A DNA stretch of 64,000 bases from Epiperipatus broadwayi (Eukaryota > Onychophora > Udeonychophora > Euonychophora > Peripatidae), in the NCBI GenBank assembly GCA_028023455.1, contig JAQFVV010000012.1:15638364-15702363 (forward strand), in the 5' to 3' direction. Below are positions 1-11,931 of the stretch, piece by piece. Under the pieces are notes generated by a model. The model worked only from the letters and a program-made list of their open reading frames with translations. It was not told the DNA's origin and ran no database searches. Position 1 is the first letter of the stretch. Each line of letters starts with the position of its first letter. A program made the translations under genes and the position numbers.

Positions 1-338
1 AAAAAATGTCCATTTTGCAGAAAAAATATTAAAATAATAGTTCTAATAAAATTTGACCCTTTCAGATCAAATGCAGAACAAGAAGAAAAAAAAGATTTTT
101 AATTGTTTCATTTTTATACCAGCATTATTCCTATTATTTAAAAACTAGCATTTCAAGCGTTGCATCTTTTAAAATATTTTTTTATATCTATTCATTTAAA
201 AAAAAAAAAATTATAAAATAAATTTGCAACATTATTTTATTATTCTCTCTCTTATATTCAGATATTACCATACTTGATTTATTTTTTTATTTAAGTCATT
301 GTCTATTTAACACAATACAATACAATTATCAACATATA
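1..338. other. AT-rich DNA, no feature seen
   Basis: This stretch holds homopolymer runs and simple AT-rich sequence. I see no open frame with protein-like composition and no repeat boundary. It probably belongs to an intron or the 5' flank of the RPAP3-like gene that begins to the right. Confidence 0.5.
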
Positions 339-1460
339 CCTGGGTCTCGTTTTACGCGGTAGATAGGTTCCTCAGAAAACATGCACAAAAGAAATCGCAC
401 AAAATAGACATAACTTACCTTGAAAATGGGGGATACAGACTGTGATTTTTCAAAAATTGCATAAAAGCAAAGCACCAATGTAAAATTACTTGAAAATTCG
501 CACAAAAAAAAAAATAAGGAAATAAAATGACTAATAAAAAATTTCAAATTTGAAAAAAATTGATACAAGACAAACTTTTTTTAACTATGATATTTAATTT
601 TATTCAAAACAATATATTTTTATGCATAATTTACAGTAATTTACATTTTTATATACACATTTTAATTATTATCGCTATTTGCCGAGAAACAGGTTCGTTT
701 GCAAACTGATAAAAAATCAGATTCTTCACAAGAGGAAATACAACTAGCGCCAACTTCACTCTCATGTTGTGTTAATGGTTTTCTGGTGACAACTTAATTA
801 GTAATTAATCTAACAACTAAAAATTAAATTTTTATTTTTGTCTTTAATTTTTTAATTTTCAATTCCGTTTAAAAATCAAATTTCGTTTCACATCACATTA
901 ATTTCAGGTAGCCTTACGTAATTTTTAAATTGTTAATTACAATTAAAAATCAGATTTTAATTTTTCATTGTCAAATTTAATTGTGCCCACTGCTATTACT
1001 CGCCTTTTAAAAATAAACTTGCGGACACTAAATGATTAATAATTGATTACGTTCTTTTTTAAAAAAGCAAAAACAGAATGTGATTTAAAATGCAAAATTA
1101 ACACACACAATGTTTGAACAAATTTACATTATAATCTTGTAAAATTTAATGTGTGTACATAAATGTGGAAATCATGATTTTAATTTCATTATTGCATAAA
1201 ATCTTACTATTATAAAGCACTGAAAATATTGAAATTATTAATATGAAAGTCGAATTCCAATAATGTGCTATTATTTTAAATATGACACAAGTGCGCGAAA
1301 TTTATTATTTAAAGTAATAGTGCATTATCGGAGTTCGCTTCCAATCTAATACAGTGTTAACGCATAAAAGAAAACCGCATACAAAAATATTAAGAAGAAA
1401 CATGAATCGCATAACTTCAAAATCGCGTTAAATAAATCTGTGTAAAATGAGACCCGGGTG
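339..1460. mobile_element. Mariner-like MITE, copy A
   Basis: A non-coding element of about 1.12 kb. It begins CCTGGGTCTCGTTTTACGCG and ends with the inverted form GTAAAATGAGACCCGGGTG, so it has terminal inverted repeats of about 20 bp next to TA dinucleotides. A second copy lies in the opposite orientation at 14585-15772 and matches along its length, including the internal segments near 700 and 1270. The TA flanks suggest the Tc1/mariner superfamily. No transposase is encoded, so it would have been mobilised in trans. The left end appears to lack the first two bases (CA) found in copy B. Confidence 0.75.
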
Positions 1461-1712
1461 TATATATAAATTAATATGATTTCTTTTTTATCAAGGTTGA
1501 TATTTTTTTAATAATAAAATTTTATTACCAATATATATGTGTGTTTCTTACCATAAATTACCCATCATTCCCCATATTTAATATGTAGTTATTACACTGT
1601 TAAAAAAATGAAAACATTTATTTTCTCCAAAAGTGTTCTAGCAAAATCTTATTTTTATTTAATCTTTAGATGCTAGTTACATAAAAAAAAAAAAAACAAT
1701 CTATCTTTTCAG

Positions 1713-1721
1713 ATGGCTAAG
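1713..1721 (+). CDS. RPAP3: Candidate 9-nt microexon upstream of the TPR exon
   Basis: A good acceptor (pyrimidine run ending TTTTCAG) precedes ATGGCTAAG, which is followed directly by GTTTGT, a plausible donor. Joined to the next exon it reads Met-Ala-Lys before Gly-Asn. This restores the Lys-Gly-Asn that usually opens this kind of TPR helix. Upstream in the same frame a stop lies at 1674-1676, so the piece cannot be a long exon unless an acceptor lies in between. It may be a 9-nt microexon, a start codon in a short first coding exon, or a chance match. Transcript data would decide. Confidence 0.3.
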
Positions 1722-1940
1722 GTTTGTTATGGTAGTGATTTTGGAGCTACCTTCACAATTCATTAATTTTATTTTTTGTTTTAAAAGTATATATACATTT
1801 TTATTTTTCCTCTTTTTGTAATTAAAAATTACATTCTCTGTCTCATACACTCATTTGCATTTTATTTGTTTATAAATATAAATATGGATAATTCTATCTT
1901 TATGTTATGCATACTTATAAATTAATTTATTTTGTTTTAG

Positions 1941-2068
1941 GGTAATGAATTTTTTAAAAATGGAAAATATAAGGAAGCTATTGAGTCATATACAGTTGGT
2001 ATTTTGTGTGATGCCTCCAATGCAATTTTACATGCCAATCGAGCTATGGCTTACATTAAACAAAAAAA
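1941..2068 (+). CDS. RPAP3: RPAP3-like TPR protein, exon with first TPR helices
   Basis: The exon lies between a strong acceptor (TTTTGTTTTAG) and a donor (GTAAAT). It starts in phase 0 and ends two bases into a codon. The 42 full codons begin GNEFFKNGKYKEAIESYTVG and continue through a second helix containing NRAMAYIKQK, the canonical TPR pattern of Gly/Asn-x3-Phe, Tyr-x-Ala and Asn-Arg-Ala. This agrees with the first TPR block of RPAP3, the R2TP subunit that binds HSP90 and HSP70 tails and helps assemble RNA polymerase II and PIKK complexes in the cytoplasm. That role is family knowledge; the sequence shows only the TPR fold. Its phase-2 end joins exactly to the exon at 12620. Other clamp-type TPR cochaperones (SPAG1, TOMM34, STIP1) are less likely alternatives. 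Confidence 0.82.
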
Positions 2069-2766
2069 GTAAATTCATTTGTTATTTATATTTTATTTAA
2101 TCTATTCTGTATATTAACTAATGATCTAATTATTATATTAAGTCTACATAGAAATGAATATAAATTCTTAAAAAATGTTATACTTTACATATGAAAAATG
2201 ATGTAAAAAATAATCATTAGAAAACCTAATTCTTGGAATGAAAAGATATCAAAAACTGGATCAGCTGTAATTCTTTTTTGGTCTTACTAATTGCCGCATT
2301 AATTATTTCCATTGTCAGAGAAAACATAATGTTGATTCAATAGTGGAATGATTCTTTACTAAAAGAGTTGATTGCATGGTTTCATGACATTGCGATAATT
2401 AGATTGTATTTATATCTTTTTAAGTACTATGATTGAACTCTATTTATAAAAAAAATACATGGAAAATCTCATTAAAGCTTTCAATATGTATATATTTTAT
2501 ACATCATAATGATGTCTTTCAGAGCAACTATAATTAATAAATGTAAACTAATAATTATTATTATTTCGGCAATATAATACCCTCAATTGTGTAAAGTAGT
2601 TGAGAGTTAATGTTATTTTGCTAAAATGTCAGTAATCAATTGCTCTGAAAAAATATCTTTTGCCAATGAAAACATTTCAGATGGTCAGTTTTTAAGCTTT
2701 AAATTGTCCAAAATGTTATCTTCATTATAAAATACAAAATATTGATCAATTTTAAATAAAATTGAT
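2069..2766. other. Intron sequence, nothing recognised
   Basis: This is the first part of the 10.55 kb intron between the two TPR exons. It is AT-rich and stop-dense in every frame, and no repeat ends are visible. Confidence 0.5.
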
Positions 2767-4010
2767 AATAAACAACTTACTGTAGTTTTCATTTCTTACA
2801 GCAATCTTATCAAGATGTCTCCTTTTAATTACCATATGTCAGATTATTCTACAACAACTCCTTTTACTGGTCATCATTAAAACGTATATTAAGATTAAGA
2901 TCTTTATAATTATATAAAAATTAATAAATACAAATTTATTGCATTCTATTTTATGGTGAACAAATCAAATTTTTACGTAAAATATTTTAAAATATAATTT
3001 TAAAGTTTCCTATCATCTAAAAAAACGTTTCTATCTAATTGCCTCAGATCTTAAACTGTATTTATACATTTATTCATATTTTCTTAAAAGTCTAATGATT
3101 TTTTATGACTGTATTTATACATTTATTTATATTTTCTTAAAAGTCTAATGATTTTTTATGACTTATTAAATATGTAATGTTGAGGGTATAAATCTATTTC
3201 ATGGAACAAACAAGTTTGAATAAATTACTAAGATAATTTTACAAGCCAGATCCCTAAATAATTATTTTTAAATAAACCTGTAAATAAATTCCACTTTTTG
3301 GCATTGATATAACAAAAAGTGGATTTTATTTACAGATTTATTTAAAAACAATTCTTTAGGAATCTGGCTTGTAAAATTATCTTAGTAATATATTCAGACT
3401 TCTTTTTGTTAAAAATAAAAACTCTATACCATCTTCTTTCTTTATAATTTGTAACATATTTTATCACTTGTATACTCTTTTCACAATTTATTCTGTGACT
3501 GATATCTAAAAAATGAGTATATGACCCTGATTTTGTATCTTAATTTTTCTGTCATTTCTTTATCTTTCAATTGAAAAGAGGTAAAGAAAAGCAATTAAAA
3601 GAAAAGATATTCATCTTTTAGATACCAATCACAGACTGATCTGTGAAAAAAGTACACAAATGATAAAATATGATAAGAATTATAAAGAAAGAAAATGTTA
3701 TGAGATTTTTTATATTCAAGAAAATATGAATAAATGTGTGATTATGATTATAGATTCAATGCAATTAAGTAGAAAATGATCATTATTAAAAGATTGGAAA
3801 CTTTGAAAGTGTATTTTAAAATATTATTTATGCAGATTTTCTGTACAATATAAAGTAATAAGTTCATATTCATTATATATTTTTTATTTTTAAGATGTTA
3901 TATTTTAATGATGGCTATTAGAGGGAGTTGTTATAGATCAATTTGTTATGTGATAATTAGGATATCTTGATAAACCTTCTATAAGGAATAAAAATTAGTT
4001 TGATGTTGTA
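2767..4010. repeat. Long imperfect palindrome (foldback), about 1.2 kb
   Basis: The centre is near 3306, where CCACTTTTTG (ending 3300) faces CAAAAAGTGG (starting 3313). The arms match outward with interruptions. The 3226-3300 segment pairs with 3313-3393, the block near 3000 (AAGTTTCC) pairs with about 3798 (GGAAACTTT), and CTTATCAAGATGTC at 2806-2819 pairs with GATATCTTGATAA at 3961-3973. The right arm holds a second, smaller palindrome centred near 3560 with arms at about 3440-3520 and 3600-3690. A 52-bp tandem duplication sits at about 3056-3161. A one-armed relative lies at 8630-8870. No coding capacity is seen, and the family is unassigned. Confidence 0.7.
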
Positions 4011-5440
4011 AATAAATATTTTTTTTTAATGAAGTAACTTTTATTTCATGAAATTCAATGTTGATAGACAATTATTAAACATATAAACTAAATTTTATAC
4101 ATCACAATATAAATATTATAAAAATTTCCAAGCGTATTTTAGATTTATCTTTCTTAGTTTTTTCTGAATAAAATCATGCTTTCCAGATCTTGTGGTTATG
4201 TGTAAGTTATCTTAACTACTGCATTATTATAAGAAAATGTTTCTTAAATTTTCAATTTTATATTATAAAATAAATAATTTACAGTTATGGCACCTTGATA
4301 GAACAAGTAAAATTTCTTATATTCTCAACATTTATGAGGAGTTCTTCAAAATCAAAATAAACATAAATGATGTCATTGTAAATAAGTATAAAAAAAATAT
4401 TTTGTCAAAAAATAATAACACTTTTAAATGAATTTTTATATATAAGTAAAATTGTAAGATTTTTGTAATTATAAAAATTTTATATTTTTTTAAAAATATA
4501 GTTAAATGATTTTCTAAAAAATAAATTTATTTTATTTTTTAAACTCAGTATTTCGCACTTTAAAGTTATTTGAATTTCCATCTTTTTGATTAAGTCTAAC
4601 TTATTAGTTGCTGAATTTTAAATTATACTTGTATTTACTACAGTGATAGTGGTTTTGTAATCAAAAATAAAAATTAACATTACTTTATACAAAACTTGAA
4701 GTTTTCTTGAATAATATTTTTTTAATTTTATTATATATAGCACTTTGTTGATTTTTTTAAAACAACCTATATTATTATGAAAAATATACTGTTGAATTAA
4801 ATCTGCATATATGAGCAATAATAAAACAAGAAACCATTTGTAATTTTACTATTAAAAATAAATCACCAGGAATCACTAAAAATATTAATTGAAATAAGTT
4901 TAAGAAATATATATATAACATTTTTTTTTGCAATTACGTTAATTTGTGGAACTGATAAAATGTAAATTTTTTAAAAGCCTCCAAGATCTTGCTATTCTAG
5001 TTAGTTTGTAGAATTCTCTTATATGATATAAAATGAGAATTTTCAAGAACAAGATGAACATACAATTATCATTTTTAGCAATATCTATGAATCAGAAATT
5101 ATAGGAAATAGCCATTGGTGGAATGCTGAATAATAAATAAACAATGTCATTAAAAACAATGTAGAACTTTTTTCAAGTTTCATTAATGGAAGTGATGTCT
5201 TGTTAATCTATAACTACCAACAAACTATACGAGAAATTATAAAAATCTAAAAGTATTTATAAAAAAAAAACAACCTATTATTAAAGTTTTCACTAATTCA
5301 CTAAATAAAAACTTCATCCTGAAGTTACTTTTCTAAAAATTTTCTATATGTAATCATATAGTTTCTAAGATTATTTTATAATTCTTCCAAAGTGTAAAAA
5401 AAATTAAGTAATGATTAGCTTTAATATTATACTTACTTCA
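4011..5440. other. Intron sequence, nothing recognised
   Basis: AT-rich sequence with scattered short open frames of low-complexity composition. None resembles a protein family, and no element termini are seen. Confidence 0.45.
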
Positions 5441-6171
5441 GACATTGTTGTATTTTGTAAAAATTGCATACAAGTTTGTGCACTCCAGAAAAACTAGAAT
5501 TTATTCGAGAGATTGTTTTTAGATCGTGCACTGATAACTGAGGAATTTAATTAAAGCATTAACGTAATGGCGATTGACAATTCTAGATAAGAGACCTTAC
5601 CTTATTGGACAATGTAATTAATTGTTGCAGTTATCAGGAAGCTATAAAAAGAGTATGTAACAACTACGTTAGGCCATTTATTCGTGTGCATCTCCAGTAG
5701 ACATTCCTGTTCAATTCCTATAGGAGAAATCTCATGTCAGTGCTTCGGTTAAAGTCCAGTGCTCATTGAAAATGTAGTTCACGGGCATAGCTGAATAGGA
5801 CCACAGAGAGGAAACCATCTGGATAGCAGCTGAATAAAGAGTTGAGTTTCCAGCAGTTTCCAAGTAGAATTACTAGTAGACTCTTGCAGAGATGGAAGCT
5901 GTAAGGAGCTTAAGGTCAGTTGCAATGCTATACTACGAAGCATTCTTGTGCAGCTGAACTGGACTGGGGCCAAGATGTGTGTAAACCTAGCCCATTGTGA
6001 ACCGTTTTTGTAGCAGCCAGCCTGAATGTACATCGAGGGAATTGAACATTAGCGAACTGTAGAGATAGTTGTTGCAGACTATTCACTATTCTGATTACCT
6101 AAATTAGTCTTTTATTGTATATATTATTTATTTGCTGGCTGCCCAGTTATACTTGCGGACACAATAGAAGT
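5440..6171 (+). promoter_or_regulatory. Candidate solo LTR or retroelement promoter block
   Basis: GC content rises clearly here compared with its surroundings. The block contains a TATA box (GCTATAAAAAGAG at 5641), then a long unstructured leader-like segment, and ends near 6170 in TTGCGGACACA, a CA-ending terminus typical of Ty3/gypsy LTRs. I did not find a partner LTR in the window, so a solo LTR is the simplest reading. The left boundary is approximate. A host promoter or a decayed leader is also possible. Confidence 0.35.
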
Positions 6172-6719
6172 TTTATAATTTCTTTAGAGAAACATGTAAA
6201 ATGAAGCCAACAGATTTAATTCTTATTCAAACTTTTAATATTAAATATCTTATTTAAATATGATTAATTTTTATCAACATTTCACCTTTTGTTAATCTTG
6301 GTACTTCAATAAATTTAAACTATAATTTACACATCTTTTCAAAATATAAACAGACTTTGAAGATAATTGAGACTTTGATGAAATTAATAAGATAATAAAT
6401 ATTGTAATTAAAAAAAATCTACACAAAAAAAAAACAGAAATGAAAAGACAATCTTTTGTCAGTAAATGTTGTATTAAAACAAGACAGTTTATACAGGAAA
6501 GAGAGAATATGAAAATAAGTTAATAATAATATGCACAACTAAAAATATATAATAGAAAGGAATGCTTTAGAAAAGTATGAAAGATATTTAATAGCGTTTT
6601 GGTGTTTAAATGAAATATAGTTGAATAATAAAAAGAAAAAATGGTACATTTCTAACAGGGATGCCACCATTAATGTTGGAATAATTTTACTAAGAAGTAC
6701 CTAGTATTATACATTTTAA

Positions 6720-8240
6720 ATAAAGTCTTGAATGCCATTAAATCAATGCTGACTAGAAAGGATTGTGAAATTGATAGAATCATTATAAATATTTTACAAG
6801 AAGCAAGAAAGAATTAGAGAAAATGCCAGCAAAGCTATAAACCAAATGTTTAAATTATAAAGATTTTAGAAATCATTTCTTTATAAAATCTTTATCTTAA
6901 TAAAATATTCTATCACATTTTTTTTTTTAAACTTGATAACTTTATGTTGAAAAAGAGTGAGAAAGATATATATTGATAGAAATGAATAATAAAAATTATG
7001 ATTTGGAAAATAAATAGAGTGAGCTATAATTTTTATTGAGATATGGTCATTATAAACTCTTCAGAAAATGCTAGATTTAAGTCAGCTTAACGAACAAGAG
7101 GGATTTAAAAATAGTTATACAAATTTTTTGATAATATAAGGCTCATTAAAATTTATGATATAGCTCCTAAATTGAGATGATAGAATACATTATTTAGAGC
7201 ATGAAAATTATGGGAAACTCCTTAATGAGGGCAAGTCTTTTCTTGATCCTAGTACTCTCTTTCCTAGTTACTCAGCCTGGCATTAGGAAGAGAAGTTGAC
7301 TTACATTTATATCACAGTTGATCATATTGAAGTATTAAAGAATTCCCATTTTGTAATGAATTTTTAGATTATGAAAAGACATTTGGCTCTAAGCATTTTT
7401 GGAATGATTAAAAAAATTTGGAATATCATTTTTTAGAAGCTAAATATTTTAAACAATATTTATCAAAATGCAATAGCACTGATTAAATTATGAACTGTAT
7501 GGCAGATTGATTTCTATTTCCTCAATTTTTTTTTGTTGCAGTTTTACAGGAAGTATTTTGTTAAATAAAATGGGGACAAATGAAATAAAAATAGAATATT
7601 TGAATCATTTAGATTTAGTAAATGATGTGCTTATTTTTGAAAACAATTATTCAGAATTTTAGATATTACAAAAGATATATCAAAATAATAAAGATCTATT
7701 AAAGATAAATATTAAAGTAACATAAAGTGAATTTTCAAAAATGGAGAGAATAAATTATTGGTATAAATGAAGCATAATGGAGATAAATTCATTATACAAT
7801 TAAATTTGGATGGAATGCTTTCATTACAAATAACAATATTAAAAGAATGTATTCCTAAGTTTCTGAACAAAGGATTTTTAATGAATACTGTATATCCTGC
7901 TAATTTTACTAGGAGGTTTGAAACTGTGATAATTAATAGAAGAGCAATAAAAGATTGATGGACCACAACAAAGAGTAATTATACGAATATTGGAATTAAA
8001 AAAGGAAATTAAAAGCTAATTACATGGAAGTTGAGAATAAATGAGTATTACTAATATTACTGAAGCTGTGATGGATGTAATTCTAGAAGAAATAATAATA
8101 AATGAATAACTGCTACAGTTTTAAACTTCTTTAGTTGATTTTTAAGGCCTCTAGAAACAAACCACTTGTAAGATGACTAGATGAAATAAGGAAGTAATTA
8201 TGGAGAAGAGAAGCTATGATTTAATAAAATCAAATTAAAC
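6720..8240 (+). pseudogene. Decayed non-LTR retrotransposon reverse transcriptase (RTE-type)
   Basis: Translated pieces in shifting frames follow the order of a LINE reverse transcriptase. There is a DYEK-F-like block near 7368 (bases coding YEKTFG), then an LNHLDLVNDVLIF block near 7597-7650 in the place of the usual NHLRFADD, and then a thumb-like segment at 7845-7956 reading IPKFLNKGFLMNTVYPANFT, which resembles the IK-K-FNQCVLPVLTYG region of RTE elements. A final RW-DEI-like remnant lies near 8180-8215. The catalytic ADD has become VND, and many stops and frameshifts break the frame, so the element is dead. No endonuclease domain was recognised upstream. Confidence 0.6.
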
Positions 8241-8309
8241 TTATAGAGATCATATTGCAGTATATCAATAATGGCCAAAAATAATGGTTATATTTATTTA
8301 GAAAATAAA

Positions 8310-8870
8310 TTTTTTAATATATCAGCCCAGTTTTCATTCCTTAATGGAATCTTTTCAAGATGTTTTTTATACAATCACATGACCAATTTATAAAACAACT
8401 CTATTCTATTTTTAATACTGCCCATCATTTCCCTAAAGATTTACTGTTTTTCTAATCTATTTTAATATCATCAGTTAACTTTTCTTTTAGGAATGTCTTA
8501 CATAAATACTCTGAATGTGGAACTGATTGATTTATAAAAGTAGTTGTGACCTTTGCAATATGATATATATAGTTTAGATAGGAAAGACTGCCATTGAAAG
8601 AGATAAGGAGCAGTGATAGGGCAATTAACAGAAAAGATATAAGATCAGGGTCATATATACATTTTTTGGTTACTGGACATAGAATGAATTGTGAAAAAAA
8701 TATTTAGGTAATAAAGTATGTTAAAAATTACAAGGAAAGAAAATGTTATGAAATTTTGTATATTCAAGAAAATTTAAATAAATGTGTAAATATAGTTAAA
8801 GTCCAGCACAATTAGGGAGGAAATAGGCATGACTAGATTATTGGAAACATTACAGTTATAGTTTTAAAAT
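8310..8870 (+). repeat. Dispersed AT-rich repeat, single-arm relative of the palindrome
   Basis: The 8630-8860 part matches the right arm of the palindrome at 3500-3800, for example AGAAAATGTTATGA followed by TATATTCAAGAAAAT. The 8320-8400 part matches the reverse complement of 12290-12370, sharing the core CATTCCTTAATGGAATCTTT. These are copies of one interspersed family with no visible coding capacity. Family assignment needs a consensus library. Confidence 0.55.
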
Positions 8871-8959
8871 AAAAGGAAAGAATTGTTCTTTTTTTTTTTA
8901 AGATTATTTTATATATATATATATTATGGGGAGGGAGGGGGATTATATAAAGTTTAATC

Positions 8960-9160
8960 ATTTTTATGTACATATTGTGCTGGTCAAAACATGTTTATCC
9001 ATCTAACATGAGCTGGATCTCACAAAATGTACTTCAAACCCAGTCAGGCCTGAGACTTAGGTCAGGGACCAGGCTGAATTCGAACCCACTCTCTAAGCCC
9101 CAGATCAAACACCTAATGGATAACATAATAGTGATGGCACACGAGATTTAATTCTTAATC
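8960..9160 (-). mobile_element. Possible tRNA-derived SINE
   Basis: This is a short GC-richer island. On the minus strand it carries GGGTTCGAATTC, very close to the tRNA B box, with a weaker A-box-like segment about 35 bases upstream. That spacing fits an internal RNA polymerase III promoter. No complete cloverleaf can be folded by eye. It may be a SINE or a degenerate tRNA relic. Confidence 0.35.
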
Positions 9161-9662
9161 CGTCCCGCTAGCAAATCAGAGAAAACAATAAGACTCATGG
9201 ATTTAAACATATATATAAACAACTTAAATACTAGAGACATTCCAAAGATCAAATCTAATATATTTAATTAATAGGGGCTTTACTAATGAATAGTTATGGT
9301 CAATTAGTGATTTGGATTGATTTAATAATGAGACAGAAACTGATATATGATGAATTAAAAATATGTTTATTGACAATTTCATATATATTTTGATATAACA
9401 TTATTGTTGGCAAGTGCACGCAGGCATTTTATTTATAAAGTAACATTTCACTAGGCCATTTGAACAATAATTGATGTGTTGGCAAATAGGTTTGTTGCTC
9501 TTATTTAATGGAGCCAAATATCATGCTATATAACAAATCTCTACATTCACTTATTAGTTATGCCCTTTTATAATCAGTTCGAGTGGCTATTATACTTGAA
9601 ATCAAACCAAGTCTGGAGTGAAGCTTAATAATACATCTGATTATAATAAATTTATATATTAA

Positions 9663-9808
9663 ATATGGGCTTATAAAGCATCCCAGATAGCTTTAGATCG
9701 AATGGGTTTTCAAGAATCCTTCGGTTCAATACCGAAGATTGCATATTATGGGGGTAGTGTTGGCTATAACGATTTTACTAATATGCTAGGCACGAGTAAA
9801 ATACAATA
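9663..9808 (+). CDS. Coding-looking fragment of unknown family
   Basis: A 47-codon open stretch bounded upstream by a stop (near 9657) and ending in TAA at 9806-9808. Its composition is unusually protein-like for this AT-rich intron. It includes SQIALDRMGFQESFGSIPKI and, further on, GGSVGYNDFTNMLGTSK. It has no start codon at its left end and no splice signals that I trust, so it looks like a relic of an inserted gene or element rather than a host exon. I do not recognise the family. It lies in a GC-richer island (about 9650-10100) that also holds the minus-strand frame at 9885-10079. Confidence 0.25.
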
Positions 9809-9884
9809 ATAAAATTGCTCTGCGGATGGAAGAATAGTTTTTAGGGTTTTTGTAACCAACACCGGTTTACCCAATAACCGGTTG

Positions 9885-10079
9885 TCATGCTGCTAAAAAA
9901 AAGGAACCTTTATTTGGTTCATAAGAAGCGGGGGACTTACGTGCTAATCTGGCCCTTAGCTCAGTCTTAGCTACAGCACTACCCATAAAAGAAGAAGATG
10001 GGCTGGACTTACCGTGGCTCCATCTTATATATATCAAAAAAGAAACAGCACAACGAGAAAATATTAATAAATTTCCCAT
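9885..10079 (-). CDS. Short minus-strand frame, unknown
   Basis: A 64-codon frame on the minus strand. The C-terminal half (KTELRARLARKSPASYEPNK) is charged and balanced in composition, unlike the usual Phe/Ile/Lys/Asn-rich noise frames here. It shares the GC-richer island with 9663-9808. The sequence ACCGGTTTACCCAATAACCGGT at its left forms a short palindrome. No domain is recognised, and it may be noncoding element DNA. Confidence 0.2.
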   Translation of the reverse strand: MGNLLIFSRCAVSFLIYIRWSHGKSSPSSSFMGSAVAKTELRARLARKSPASYEPNKGSFFLAA

Positions 10080-10687
10080 CCTTCAAACCGAAGTATATTA
10101 TCAATTAAATATTATACATTAAAGAAACACTAGTTTATCAGATTGATCAAAAGAGCCAAACTCTTCTGTAGCATGAGAAATACGATATGCTACTGACGGG
10201 AATATATATAGACAAACTTTTCTTTATCCTGTTCAATCTCTTTAGTTATCTATAACTAATAAACTTTTAAAGGGGGGGAGGCTTAAGGGACTTACGAATG
10301 CTTTAATAAGACAAATATACTTATGATTACACTCCAGACTAGTTTAATCTTTAGTAACATAATAATTAAAGGATGAAAATTTGGATTTATAAGCCACATT
10401 TTATATTTATATTAATTAATTTACTAAATGACAAAATAATAACGAGCACAAAGGATCGCCATTATTTAGAAATAGGGTTCGAGACAGCGTACAAAATGAC
10501 ACTATAATAACTAATAATTCGAAGATTTTTAAATTATATCTTTTAAAAAAAACATATTTGGTAATTAAATGCACGCTGTTTCGAAATGTAAGCATAACTA
10601 ATAATTATTAAAATAATCAAAAGGAAGGCAAATATACTGCAGTGATTAAGTTATATAGCAAAACATTGAATTAATAAAGAAAAATTA

Positions 10688-10930
10688 ATGAAAGTATTTC
10701 ATTTTATAGAATTCAAATACTATTTAGAAAACAATTTAGAAAGAGTTTACAATATTGAATTAATAAAGAAATTAGCAAAAGTATTTCGTTTTATAGAATT
10801 TAAATATTATTTAGAAAACAATTTAGAAAGAGTTTACAATATTGAATTAATAAAGAAATTAGCAAAAGTATTTCATTTTATAGAATTTAAATATTATTTA
10901 GAAAACAATTTAGAAAGAGTTTACAATAAT
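10688..10930 (+). repeat. 87-bp tandem repeat, three units, open in frame
   Basis: Nearly three copies of an 87-bp unit. Because 87 is divisible by three and the unit has no stop in one frame, the array stays open for 84 codons. Each unit encodes a 29-residue peptide containing FIEFKYYLENNLERVYN. The copies differ mainly at single third-position or synonymous bases and one His/Arg change. This may be a recent tandem amplification of noncoding DNA that happens to be open. There is no splice context or homology to support a gene. Confidence 0.8.
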
Positions 10931-11014
10931 ATGGTTAGCTAACCTGTATTTTAAAGAAATAATGATCATTTTGTAGTGTACACAGAGCTCTGTGATTTTA
11001 ATCACATTAAAACA

Positions 11015-11195
11015 GTTCTCCTATAGTTGGACTGGAGATACTCGAGCTGGCATGAAGGCGAGTTCTTTGGCGGCTTATGGCATCTTCAATTTAGTTGGGA
11101 GACGATTTAAAATGGTATTTCTGTAGCTGGACTGAAATTGGAACGAAGGCAAGTCCCTTTTAGCGGCTTGCGGCATCTTTTATTTGGTATAAGCT
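11015..11195. repeat. Degenerate tandem duplication of about 85-95 bp
   Basis: Two related units in a GC-richer patch share TAG-TGGACTG, GAAGGC-AGT and CGGCTT-GGCATCTT in the same order, the first at about 11015-11100 and the second at about 11120-11190. The flanks do not show which element they belong to. Confidence 0.5.
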
Positions 11196-11931
11196 TGTTG
11201 GTTGTTGCTTCGGCGTTCCATCACGGGAATGGCAGCAAAATTTTGCCTGACTAGCAAGACATGGTAAAATTAAACAATTTTCAGCTTGGATAGTAATAGC
11301 TCTTCAAAAGCAAGATGGAGTATATCTTCCCACTTAAAATATGGCCTATTTATATATTTTCACCAAGCCTTAACACCTTTTTGGAATTTCGTTTGCCTCG
11401 GGACCAATTGACTTTTAATTAAACAAAATAATATAATCTAATTTTTACTACTGATAAAGTCTCCGAGGTGTTATTTTTAATTTACTTAAAATTATTAAAA
11501 TATATAGATCATATAATTTGATTCAGATTTCACTAATTAAATTCCTTTTTAGGTGTTATAAAATGTTAAAGCTTAGCAGAAGTAACGGTATTTCTGATTT
11601 AATGATAAAGGCTTTTGTTGAAACAAAATCAATCAGTAAACTAGATTTTACTTTTACTCAGGGTGCGGTCACTAATTGATTTCTTGTTTACACAAAATTC
11701 TCATTTTTAATTATAAACGGATGATTTTTATTTTAACTTTTAACATATTTTCTTCATATTGTTTTTTTAAAAAAAAGCAAATTTAAAGAAAATACTTTAG
11801 TTTCAATTATATATGTAAAACATAAAATCAGAAAACCGTAAATATATCTTAAAGAAAACATTTTACATTATTTTTATTTAAACTTAAATATATATACGAA
11901 TCATTTTGCCATTATTCCAAGGTTTAAATTA

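Noticed and set aside
329-568. Minus-strand 79-codon frame with a hydrophobic start
   Set aside because: It lies inside the noncoding MITE copy A and crosses its terminal repeat.
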